From: Gari tellinella
Lineage: Eukaryota > Mollusca > Bivalvia > Cardiida > Psammobiidae
Length of the DNA: 64,000 nt
Assembly: GCA_922989275.2 (NCBI GenBank)
Contig: OV277871.1
Coordinates: 61,649,848 to 61,713,847 of the forward strand
Direction: 5' to 3'
Part shown: in pieces, positions 1 through 9,719 of the stretch
Position numbering within the stretch: the first letter of the stretch is position 1
How the letters are laid out: the number at the start of each line of letters is the position of its first letter
Position numbers and translations under genes: made by a program
Notes under the pieces: model-generated
What the model saw: the letters and a program-made list of their open reading frames with translations, nothing else
What the model was told of the DNA's origin: nothing
The model's database searches: none

Positions 1-584
1 TTCTAGAAGCCCTTAACCAATATTGTAAATATGGTTCTGGTCTGTTGCATATCTAGGTCACAGGAGCTAAAAATAGATTTTTTCAATGAAAACTTAACAA
101 ATCTTCTTGTCTGAAACCACAGTACCCTGAGCTTAGATATTTGGCACAAAGCATCATCTACAGGTCCTCTATCAAGAATGTTCAAATTATGTCCCTTGGG
201 TCAAAACTGCCAAGGCCCTAGGGGTCGCAGTTTTACATAGAGTTATATAGTGAAATATTCTTCTCTGAAACTATTATGGCAAGAGCTTTGATATTTAGCA
301 TAGTGACACTTTTAGATGTTCTTTACCAATATTGCTGAAATGGTTCGGGTCTGTTGCATATCTAGGTCACATTAGCTAAAATAGATTTTTTTCAATGAAA
401 AGTCTTCCTGTCTGAAACCACCCATGTACAAAATATTTGACAGAACACTTAATTTTCAAATTCATCAGCAAGATTTTTGAAATTATGTCTCTGGGGTAAA
501 AAGTGATCCCACCCCAGGGCTCATGTGACCCTTGTGTTGGTTTTTTCCAGGTGAGCGATATTTAGGCCCGCAAGGGCCTCTTGT
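1..584 (+). mobile_element. Family A hairpin-ended element, 3' part
   Basis: Two and a half copies of the family A core unit (landmarks: GTTGCATATCTAGGTCAC, GAGCTAAAAATAGATT, CTTCTTGTCTGAAAC) run into a 3' end made of CCAGGTGAGCGA, a hairpin GGCCC-GCAA-GGGCC and CTTGT. The 5' end lies outside the window. No coding potential is seen. It resembles pearl/HINE-type non-autonomous bivalve elements. Confidence 0.75.
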
Positions 585-865
585 CTTTTTTAAAAAGTTT
601 GAATCCAGACCAGATGCAGCATTCAACTCTGGCTGGTCTGTAGCAAAACTGTTTGACGCTTATATACATGTTTTAAGTCAAAATGCATCGAGTTCTGAAC
701 CTAAGAAATGAAGCAGGCAGTAGTTGATCTTTTTAGAATACCATCGTATTACCCTTTAAGGTGTTAACCCTTATTCTGTGATTAACATAATTGAGACATT
801 TTGAAAACAGTGTGGACTCAGATCAGACAGCTTCTGTCAGAAGGAGTTTACACCGTGGGTTTATT
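585..865. other. Spacer with a degenerate foldback
   Basis: Non-coding AT-rich spacer between two family A copies. It contains a worn GAATCCAGACC / GGTCTG foldback resembling the GGATCC-centred palindromes found elsewhere in the window. Nothing else is recognised. Confidence 0.4.
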
Positions 866-2022
866 AGCTCACCTGGCACAAAGTGCCAAGGTGAGCTATT
901 CTGATCATGCTGTGTCCGTCGTCGTCGGTTCGTCCATCCGTCCGTCGTCAACAATTTCTTTAAACGACATCTTCTCCTAAACTACCGGTCAGATTTTTAC
1001 CAAACTTACCAGGAATGATCCTTATATGGTCCTCTTTCAAAGTTGTTGAAATGGTTCCAGTTGGTTGCATATCTAGGTCACAGGAGCTAAAAATAGATCG
1101 CTTCAATAAAAACTTTGAAAATCTTCTTGTCTGAAACCGCAGTTCTCTGAGCTTAGATATTTTGCACAAAGCATCATCTACTGGTCCTCAATCAAAGTTG
1201 TTCAAATTATGTCCCTGGGGTAAAAAATGACCCAGCCCGGGGGGGTCATAGATTTACATAGAGTTATATAGTGAAATCTTCAAAAATCTTCTTCTCTGAA
1301 ACTAACGTGGCTTCAAAAATCTTCTTCTCTGAAACTAACGTGGCCAGAGCTTAGATGTGTGGCATGGTGACACTTTTAGAGGGCCTTTACCAATATTGTT
1401 GAAATGGTACAAGTCCGTTGCATATCTAGGTCACAGGAGCTAAAAATAGATTGCTTCAAGAAAAAATTTAAAAATCTTCTTGTCTGAAACCGCAGTACTC
1501 TGAGCTTAGATATTTGGCACAAAGCATCATCTACTGGTACACCATCAAAGTTGTTCAAATTATGTCCCTTGGGTAAAAAAATAACCCTACCCCGGGAGTC
1601 ACAGTTTTACGAAGAGTTATATAGTGAAACTTCAAACATCTCCTTTCCTGAAACTAAGATTTCCAGAGCTTTGATACTTGGCATGGTGTGACTTCTAGAG
1701 GTACTTTACCAATTTTGTTCAAATGGTTTCAGTCTGTTGCATATCTAGGTCACAAGAGCTAAAAGAATGATCGTTTCATTAAATTTTAAAAAATCTTGTT
1801 CGTGAAATCTTAAAAAAAATTTGTGTCAAATTTTCCAGCTTTCGTCCGTCACAAATTGTACTAAATCGTTTTCTTAAATGTTTGCTGTCAATATTGTTCA
1901 AATCATTGCCCTTGGCATATACTGAAGTATTTGGCTAAATCGTATTGTCATAATTTCTCAGCTTTCCCAGATATTTTACTCTTATTTCAGTTGTTCCAGG
2001 TGAGCGATTTAGGGCCGAATAC
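866..2022 (+). mobile_element. Family A (A3 subtype) element, 3' hairpin eroded
   Basis: The 5' palindrome AGCTCACCTGGCAC / GTGCCAAGGTGAGCT (866-897) is followed by a GTCCGTCGTCGTCGG-type tract and about three core units of roughly 350 bp. The 3' inverted arm CCAGGTGAGCGA (1996-2007) is present, but the terminal hairpin breaks off at GGGCCGAATACG, where a family C element abuts. There is a local duplication of a CTTCAAAAATCTTCTTCTCTG segment near 1280-1340. Confidence 0.75.
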
Positions 2023-2408
2023 GCAATAACTCTGGAATCACAAATCACAGGGTTACCTACCTTATTGTAATGAGTTGCCATTTTGATACTAAACAAGAAT
2101 TCAAAGTTTCAAGTTAATATCTTTCATAGTTTTTAAGATATTTCAATGAAAAATCTCAGGGTTACCTGTCTTGTTGTAATGAGTTGCCCTTTTGATACTG
2201 AACAAGTATTCAAAGTTACAAGTTAATATCTATCTAAGTTATGTTGATATGTTAATTTACAATTTTTAAGTAAATAAAACAAGGGCAAAAAATCTGGAAT
2301 CACAAAACACAGAGTTACCTACCTTGTTGTAATGATTTGCCCTTTTGATACTAAACAAGTATTCAAAGTTTCAAGTTAATATCTTTCATAGTTATTTAGA
2401 TATGTTAA

Positions 2409-3450
2409 GGTACTTCGCAGGTGCGCTTATTTTCCATACAAGGTGTTATGAAACTTTTCATGAAGAATGATAATAGCCTAAGAAACAATGTGTGAAAATA
2501 TAGGCAAAATTTATCGTGTGGTTTGTCTTTAAGGTCTCTTTTTCTGACAAAAACCTGGAATTTTGATGATTTTATTTTTCTCAAAAATAAATAAAGCTAA
2601 TGACTATAAGTCTCGCCCAAATAGTAGTCCACAACATTCATTACAAGAAAAGCTAAAAACATTTTGAATAAAGGTGTTCAGAAAGATGTTATCAGCTATT
2701 TAAATTTTGCAAAATGCTAAAAAATTGAATTACAAAGAACTGACTCATTCAATGTATAATTTTTTCATTTTATTCAAATATATGGTTGATGAAATAGTTA
2801 GTCTGAAAAAATTTGAAAATATAACAGTCAGGATTTGTTGTAATAACAGATTTTCTTATTAAAATGTGAGATATTTGAAGTTGAGATACAGTTACCTACC
2901 TTAAAACTAAATTTCTGTCATTAAAATGCATTATTATTTATTCATGGACTTGCATACAAGGTTAATTATATTGTTTAAACATAATAATAATGGGCAATAT
3001 CGATCTTGAAAAGGTTGACGTATTGATAAGCTTCAATGTGTGGCTTCATAGTTCGATCAAATCGTATACATGTATACCGATTTTATTGACTTGTAAGTCA
3101 TTAAACTAAAACGTACATGTAAATGGACATATAATTGGACCGTATATAACCTCACTAATTCTAATCAACGAAGACAAAACATAACATGTCCCTTGATCAC
3201 TGCGTTATGGATTTACAAGTCAATATATCGGACACTTAAAAAAATATTTGGATCGGATGGGTCTCGAACCTATGACCTTTGAAATGCTAGTCTATCACAC
3301 TACTGACTGCGCTATGAAGGATTATACTAAATCGGATCAACATTTCCTTTATATAAATTTTCTAGTATAAGCACGTACGGAAAAAGTCTATGTCATCAAG
3401 ATGCATATCCGCTTGCCCACAAGACCGACTTCCGTTAGCATATTAAGGCC
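2409..3450. mobile_element. Insertion flanked by TTAA duplication inside family C
   Basis: TTAA occurs at 2405-2408 and 3451-3454. The neighbouring core unit reads straight across the equivalent point (GATATGTTAATTTACAA near 2250), so the block is an insertion. TTAA duplication is the piggyBac signature, but terminal inverted repeats are not convincing (GGTAC at one end, GGCC at the other). It holds a tRNA-like segment and no ORF of note. Confidence 0.55.
3255..3326 (-). repeat. tRNA-like segment (probable SINE head)
   Basis: On the - strand an A-box-like TAGCGCAGTCAGTAG is followed about 45 bp later by a B-box-like GGTTCGAGACC. Acceptor-stem pairing is poor and there is no clear CCA-ready 3' end, so this is more likely a tRNA-derived SINE promoter or decayed tRNA than a working tRNA gene. 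Confidence 0.45.
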
Positions 3451-3703
3451 TTAATGTACAATTTTTAAGTAAATAAAACAAGGGCAATAACTCTGGAATG
3501 ATAAATCCCAGGGTTACCTGCCTTGTTGTAATGAGTTGCCCTTTAAATACTTAACAAGTATCCAAGTTTCAAATGCATACCTTTGATAGTTATTGAGAAA
3601 TGATGTCTTACAAAAACCTTATTCTAAAAACTTAACAGACGCAGCTGCAGACGCAGACAACAGGGTGACGACAATAGTTCCACTTTTCGAAAAAGTCGAG
3701 CTA

Positions 3704-4090
3704 AACATGACTTTGTGATTTCACTAACTGCTTTTATACATAACAGTAGATTTTTTAAAAATAATATTTTCAGTAGTAAAAGCTTTTTTTTTTTATATTT
3801 TATACAATAATTACCTTTAAAATTGTGTAAAGTTTGCATAACTGTCTGATTTTACTTGACAGAAAATTTCATAAACTTATTAAAAATAATAACGCCGCAA
3901 TAATAATTATAGTATAAAATTGTGTTCAGAGGATTAACTCAACAATACACAAAAAAAGTCCAGTGTCCTCCAGGAGGGGTCATTTAGCTTCATGTTTATT
4001 AAGTTATGTGATCTTATTGTGCCTTATACCATCGTGTAGGTGAAATTTTGTTCTTTAAAATTGTATATTACACATACATTTTGCATTTAT
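3704..4090. other. AT-rich spacer
   Basis: No repeat end, splice-bounded exon or sizeable ORF is recognised in this stretch. Confidence 0.4.
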
Positions 4091-4169
4091 TATCCCCTGC
4101 CTAAAGGCAGAGGGATACTGTTTTAGGTCTGTCCGTCCGGCTGTCCGTCCGGCCGTCCTTCTGTGCTTA

Positions 4170-4416
4170 CGGGAGGGTACTTATGTGACTAAATTTCTTA
4201 GCCCCATAATTGAAAAACATTAACCTGGCCGTCTCTTGTGACATTAACCTGGCCATTTCTTGTGACATTAACCTGGCCAGTTGTGGGACATAGGGTTAGG
4301 GGTAGGGTTAGCCTCCAGATCATTTTTTTCCAATTTAGAGCAAAAATAAATTGTCGCTTGTGTGGCTAGCCACCCAAAAGAAAACAATTGAAAATAGCCA
4401 CATAAGTATCCTCCCG
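4170..4416. mobile_element. MITE with internal TTAACCTGGCC tandem repeat
   Basis: The terminal inverted repeats are CGGGAGGGTACTTATG at the left and CATAAGTATCCTCCCG at the right, with one mismatch in 16. Inside is a short tandem array of about 26 bp per unit (ACATTAACCTGGCCATTTC), then GGGACATAGGGTTAGGGG. Related copies without clear ends are at about 40885-41095 and 55806-55985. No target duplication could be assigned. Confidence 0.65.
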
Positions 4417-4746
4417 TCTGCAACTGTATCTCTGAAACAGATTTGGATGAAACTTGGTATAGTTATTTGTCATCATAGGACCACTGTGGGAAATTAAAAA
4501 AAAATTCAGAAAACTTTAGGAATTTATGAGTTATCTGCCCTTTTTGTGTTAAAAATGCCATATTTAACAGTTTTTACACTCTAGCAACTACAGTATTCAA
4601 CATATATTGTTTATACTTGCATACAATCTCTATAAGTACAAGTTCTTGAGGGTGTGCAATTATTGTCAAAAAGGATATTTGTGACAAGAGTTATCTGTCC
4701 TTGATGTACTTAGAAATGTTAGAAAATGCTTTATTTTGATATTTTT

Positions 4747-5730
4747 AGCTCACCTGAGCAAGCTCAGGGTGAGCTTTTGCAATCCTTGAATGTCCGGCGT
4801 CCGTCGTGCGTCGTCAACAATTTTTGTGTTTACACTCTAGAGGCCACAATATTTATCCAATCTTTCTCAAACTTGCTCAGATGGTATATTGCCATAAGAG
4901 TTATCTACCTTTGAAATGCTGAAAATGCCATATTTAATAGTGTTTACACTCTAGAGGCCACAGTATTTATCCAATCTTTCTAAAACTTGCCGAGATTGTA
5001 TATGACTATAAGAGTTCGGATGAGTTCGATTATGGTTGAAATCGGACAAATAGATCAAGAGTTATCTACCTTTGAATTGCTGAAAATGCCATATTTAAAG
5101 GTTTTTACACTCTAGAGGCCACAGTATTATCCAATCTTTCTAAAACTTGCCCAGATTGTATATAACCATAAGAGTGAGGATGAGTTCGATTTTGGTTGAA
5201 ATCGGACAAATAGATCAAGAGTTATTTACCTTTAAATTGCTGAAAATGCCATATTTAACAATGTTTACACTCTACAGGCCACAATTTTTATCCAATCTAT
5301 CTCAAACCTGCTCAGATTGTAAATGACTATAAGAGTTGAGATGAGTTTGATAATGGTTCAAATCAGACTTATAGGTTGAGAGTTATCTACCTTTGAATTG
5401 CTGAAAATGCCATATTTAACGATGTTTACACTCTAGAGGTCACAAATTTTTATCCCATCTTTTATAAACTTACTCAGATTGTATATAACCATAAGACTTC
5501 GAATGAGTTCAATTATGGTTGTAATCGGATCAATAGGTCAAAAGTTATCTACCTTTGAATTGCTGAAAATGATATATTTAACAGTGTTAATGCTCTAGAG
5601 GCCACAATATTTATTCAAGTTCTCTCAAACTTGCCCAGATTGTATATGAACATAAGAGTTCGAAAAAGGGTGAATATGGTTGGAGTCGGACAAATAGATC
5701 AAGAGATATCTACCTTTGAATTGCTGAAAA
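4747..5730 (+). mobile_element. Family A-like (A4) element, tandem core 170-180 bp
   Basis: The 5' palindrome AGCTCACCTGAGC-AA-GCTCAGGGTGAGCT sits after a T run, followed by GTCCGGCGTCCGTCGTGCGTCG. Five to six core units then follow (TTTACACTCTAGAGGCCACA, GAGTTATCTACCTTTGAATTG, TGAAAATGCCATATTTAAC). The core grades into family E units with no 3' inverted arm, perhaps through recombination between similar units. Confidence 0.6.
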
Positions 5731-6869
5731 TGCCATATTTTACAGCGTTTACACTCTTGCAACTACAGTTTTCAATGGATTTTGATTATACTTTGATTGT
5801 ACACAAAGGATGTAGCTATATGTTCTAGAAGGAGTGCAATTATTGTTGAAATGTAATCATTGTGGCAATAGTTACCTGCCCTTGATATACTTTGAAATGC
5901 TATAAAAACTTTCTTGAACTATTTATGGCTATTAGTTTTCAAATGAACTTGATTATTCGGGAAAAAGGAGAAATTATTCATGAATTATCTGCCCTTGATA
6001 AGTAAAAAAATGCCATGTTTAATAGTTTTTACTCTCTAGCAACTACAGTTTTAAATGGATTTGAAATATACTTGCACACGATGCCTATAAATAAAAGTTC
6101 TTGAAGGTGTGCAATTATTGTCAAAAAAGGATCCTTGTGGCAAAAGTTATCTGCCCTTGATGTACTTAGAAATGCAAGAAAATGCTTTATTTTAATATTG
6201 TTTACATACTAGTAACTATAAATATGCATGGATTTTGATAAAAAAAATTCTTAAATTGTGATTATTTTTTAAAACAGAGAAACTAGTCAACAGTTATCTG
6301 CCCTTGATGAGTCGAAAAAACCATATTTTACAGTTTTTACCATCTAGAAACTACAGTCTTTAATGGATTTTGATTTTACTTTCACACATTGTATATAAAT
6401 AATATAAGGGGTGCAATAATTGTCAAAAAAGGATACTTTGTGGCAAGAGTTATCTGCCCTTTATGTACTTAGTAATGCCAGACAAGGCTTTATTGTTTAC
6501 ATGCTAGTGTGTTCAAATGTGAATGGATTTTGAATTTTTTTTATTAAACATTCTACAGCTCTGAATATATTTTGATAATATTTGCACACAATTATAAGTT
6601 CTTGAAAGTGTTTAATTACTGTTGAAATTGAATCAAGAGTTACCTGCCCCTGTCATACTCAGATTTGCTACAAAAGGCTTTATTTTAGTATTGTTTAGGC
6701 TTTAACATGTACAAAATTGAAAGGATTTTTATAAAACTTTGTAAAAAGCTTTTGAATGTTGATCTTTAAAGACAGGTGATCACCATTTGCCCCTTTCTCC
6801 CATTATAAAGTTTGCAAATTTCTTCTCGACAATCGCTGCGGCAGGGGATATCAGCTCTAAGGTGCTTAA

Positions 6870-7075
6870 CCCTTAGCCCGCCAAATAAATTGTTGTCTGC
6901 TATATTTCTCGTCTGCTTCAAGTTTCAAAGTGCTTCAAAGTTGCTCAAAATTGCTGAAAATGTTGTCCCAGTGTCAAACAGCTTGGATCCAGATGAGATG
7001 CCGAGTTACTCGGCGTCTCATCCGGATCCAACCTGTTTGCATATGGAGCTATAGTCGTGAGTGGCAGGCTAAGGG
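6870..7075. mobile_element. piggyBac-type MITE (TTAA target)
   Basis: TTAA flanks both sides (6866-6869 and 7076-7079). The terminal inverted repeats are CCCTTAGCCCGCC and GGCAGGCTAAGGG, with one mismatch in 13. A TTAA target and CCC...GGG ends are the piggyBac superfamily signature. The interior holds a large GGATCC-centred palindrome (about 6983-7045). At 206 bp it is non-autonomous. Confidence 0.85.
6983..7045. repeat. GGATCC-flanked palindrome inside the MITE
   Basis: The sequence runs inward from CAGCTTGGATCCAGATGAGATG through a GAGTTACTC centre to the complementary CATCCGGATCCAACCTG, giving a near-perfect hairpin of about 60 nt. The same design recurs in pairs inside every A2 element. 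Confidence 0.75.
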
Positions 7076-7079
7076 TTAA

Positions 7080-7531
7080 TGTTATATAATAAAGTTATTG
7101 ATCCAGTATCAAAACTTTTTGAACTACCCTCATACATTGACATTTGGAATTGAAATTTTATACTTTTCTACATAATGACAGAAAACAGGTCAAGTTTGAT
7201 ATGGGGTTTGATTAAAAAAACAAAACCCCAGGACATTTATTGCCATTTGGCCTTCAATAAAGACTTCCCAATTATTGCTCATTATCTCACATGCATAAAA
7301 ACATGAGTTCAGATCAACATTATACTCTGGTGCCAGTGGCGGCATTAGTGTTGCTCAGATACATCTACATGTAGTTGGTATGCATCTTCATTTTGACAGG
7401 TCCAATCCAGACATACTAAAATATTTTGCCAAATGACTTTGACTTTAACCTTTGACCTAATTTCACTGTATTTTTCGCTGATCTTCAAAAACAGATGATT
7501 GTTGGCACCTGCATGTGGTGCTTTTGATGAT
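7080..7531. other. Spacer
   Basis: Non-coding. The last 150 bp (CTTTAACCTTTGACCTAATTT) resemble the core units of family B/D. No ends are recognised. Confidence 0.35.
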
Positions 7532-7596
7532 TTTTAGCTCACCTGAGCCGTCGTCTGGCGTCCGTCGTCCGGTGTCCGTCATACGTTCACATTTTT

Positions 7597-8852
7597 AGCT
7601 CACCTGAGCCAAAGGCTCAAGGTGAGCTATTGGGATGGCCCTGTGTCCGGCATCGTGCGTCGTCCGTCGTGCGTATGTGCGTCGTCGTTAACAATTGCTT
7701 CAAATGACATCTCCTCCTATACCCCTTGACAGAATTCAACCAAACTTTACAGAAATGTTCCTTGGGTCAAGCTCTTTCAAATTTGTTCAAAGAATTAAAA
7801 ACAATGCAGAACTGTGGTTGCCATGGCAACCAAAGTGAAAAAATAAGGAAATCTTAAAAAATCTTCTTGTCAAAAACTGCAAGGGCCAGAGCTTAGATAT
7901 TTGGCACATAGCATCATCTACAGGTCCTCTATCAAGTTTGTTCAAATTATGCCCCAGGGGTCAAAATTGGCCCCGCCCCGGGGGTCACAGTTTTACATAG
8001 AGTTATATAGTGAAATTTTCAAACGTCTTCTTCTCTGAAACCAATGTGGCCAGAGCTTTGATATTTGGCATGCAGACACTTCTAGATGTCCTTTACCAAA
8101 ATTGTTCAAATAGTTGTGGTCGGTTGCATAACTAGGTCACAGGAGCTAAAAATAGATTTTTTCAATGAAAACTTAAAAAATCTTCTTCGTCTGAAACTAC
8201 AAGGGCCAAAGCTTAGATATTTGGCACATAGAATCGCCTACAGGTTCTCTATCAAGTTTGCTCAAATTATGCCCCTGGGGTCAAAATTGGCCCGGCCCCG
8301 GGGGTCACGGTTTTACATAGAGTTATATAGTGAAATTTTCATACGTCTTCTTCTCTGAAACTAATATGGCCAGAGCTTTGATATTTGGCATAGTGACACT
8401 TCTAGATGTCCTATACCGAAATTGTACAAATGGTTCTGGTCCGTTGCATAACTAGGTCACAGGAGCTAAAAATAGATTTTTCAGTGAAACCTTAAAAAAT
8501 CTTCTTGTCTAAAACTACAAGGGCCAGAGCTTAGATATATGGCTAATATCATCGCCTACAGGTCCTCTATCAAGTTTGTTCAAATTATGCCCCTAGGGTC
8601 AAAATTGGCCCCGCCCCGGGGGTCACTGTTTTACATAGAGTTATATAGTGAAATTTTCAAACATCTTCAACCCTGAAACTAATATGGCCAGAGCTTTTAT
8701 ATTCTGTATGGTGACACTTTTAAATATACTTTACATATTTTGTTCAAATTGTTCCGGTCTGTTGCATATCTAGGTCAGTCCTGGACATAAATCAATATCT
8801 CCATTTTTCCAATTATTCTCAGGTGAGCGAATATGCCCCATGGGGCTCTTGT
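7597..8852 (+). mobile_element. Family A1 element, complete, nested
   Basis: This is the best complete A1 copy, 1256 bp. The 5' palindrome is AGCTCACCTGAGCC-AAA-GGCTCAAGGTGAGCT, followed by the tract GTCCGGCATCGTGCGTCG. An RFX-type palindrome lies at 7816-7831, then about three core units of 340-350 bp. The inverted arm CTCAGGTGAGCG (8818), hairpin GCCCC-AT-GGGGC and CTCTTGT close it. Non-coding. Confidence 0.85.
7816..7831. promoter_or_regulatory. RFX-type X-box palindrome in A1
   Basis: GGTTGCCATGGCAACC is a perfect palindrome and contains the RFX-dimer X-box consensus (GTTGCCATGGCAAC). Whether it is bound is unknown. The motif recurs at the same place in other family A copies, for example 9932, 14470, 17911, 25610, 31193, 32265, 33617, 35989 and 46547. 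Confidence 0.6.
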
Positions 8853-9719
8853 CAAACATCTCCTCAGAAACCACTGACCCGATTTCAACCAAACTTTGTC
8901 AGAAGCATCAGTGGCAAGGGAGAACGAATTATTGTTCAAAGTTTTTGCTAGAGTTATTCCCCTTGCTGTGGGACCAGATTTTCTAACATGACTGGGCTTA
9001 TCAGTTTTTCTTAGGAAAACCTTTAAAAATCTTCTTCTCTGAAACCGTATGGCCTAGATCATTAATATTTGACATGTAGCTTTGTCTTATGGTCCTCTAC
9101 CAAGATTGTTCAAATTATGACCCCCGGGTCAAAATCGGCCCGCCCCGGGGCTTATCAGTTTTACATAGACTTATATAGGAATACCTTTAAAAATCTTTTT
9201 CTCTGAAACTGGAACGCCAAGATCTTTAATATTTAGCACAAAGCTTTGCCTTGTGGTTCTCTACCAAGATTGTTCAAATTATGACCCCGGGTCAAAATCG
9301 GCCCCGCCCCGGGGCTTATCAGTTTTACATAGACTTATATAGGAAAACCTTTAAAAATCTTCTTCTCTAAAACTGTAAGGCCCAGATCTTTAATATTTGA
9401 CATATACGTAGCTTTGCTATGTGGTTCTCTACCAGGTGTGTTCAAATTATGACCCCCGGACTAAAATTGGCCCCGCCCTTGGCTTGTCAGGGTTTTTTTA
9501 CGGGAAAACCTCTAAAAATCTTCTTCTCTTAAACCATAAGGCCCAGATCATTAATATCTGAGATGTAGCTTTGCATTGTGGTCCTCTACCAAGATCAAAT
9601 TATGACACCTGGGTCATAGCTATATCAAAATGTTGTCTTGCCCAGTCAGCTTCTAATGTTCTCAGGTGAGCGAAATGTGGCCCTATGGGCCTCTTGTCAT
9701 TAAGTACCTTCCGGCTTTT

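Larger units (their letters stand above)
2023..3703 (-). mobile_element. Family C hairpin-ended element, minus orientation, 3' truncated
   Basis: Read on the - strand it begins at 3703 with TAGCTCGACTTTTTCGAAAAGTGGAAC (plus-strand palindrome near 3672-3703) and a GTC-rich tract (GTCGTCACCCTGTTGTCTGCG type). Core units of about 130-160 bp follow, with landmarks GGGTTACCT, GAGTTGCCCTTTTGATACT and CAAGTTAATATC. The expected terminal hairpin is missing next to the family A element at 2022. A 1042-bp block at 2409-3450 interrupts it. Confidence 0.75.
4091..6865 (+). mobile_element. Family E hairpin-ended element with nested insertions
   Basis: The 5' palindrome TATCCCCTGCCT / AGGCAGAGGGATA (4091-4118) is followed by a GTCTGTCCGTCCGGC tract. 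Core units of about 175 bp carry GTTATCTGCCCTTGATGTAC and end with the inverted arm GGCAGGGGATA near 6840-6850. The terminal hairpin is disturbed by the MITE at 6870. A 247-bp MITE (4170-4416) and a family A-like 5' end with its own 170-180-bp core units (4747-about 5730) are nested inside. Confidence 0.65.
7536..9697 (+). mobile_element. Family A element interrupted by a second family A element
   Basis: The 5' arm AGCTCACCTGAGC (7536) is followed by a CGTCTGGCGTCCGTCG tract. After the nested copy (7597-8852) the element resumes with CATCTCCTCAGAAACC core units rich in GTTCAAATTATGACCC. It ends with CTCAGGTGAGCGA (9661), hairpin-like GGCCCTATGGGCC and CTTGT (9697). Confidence 0.75.

Noticed and set aside
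4290..4320. Telomere-like repeat (GGGTTAGGGGTAGGGTTAG)
   Set aside because: It is only about 20 bp and is part of the MITE interior repeated at 40960 and 55900.
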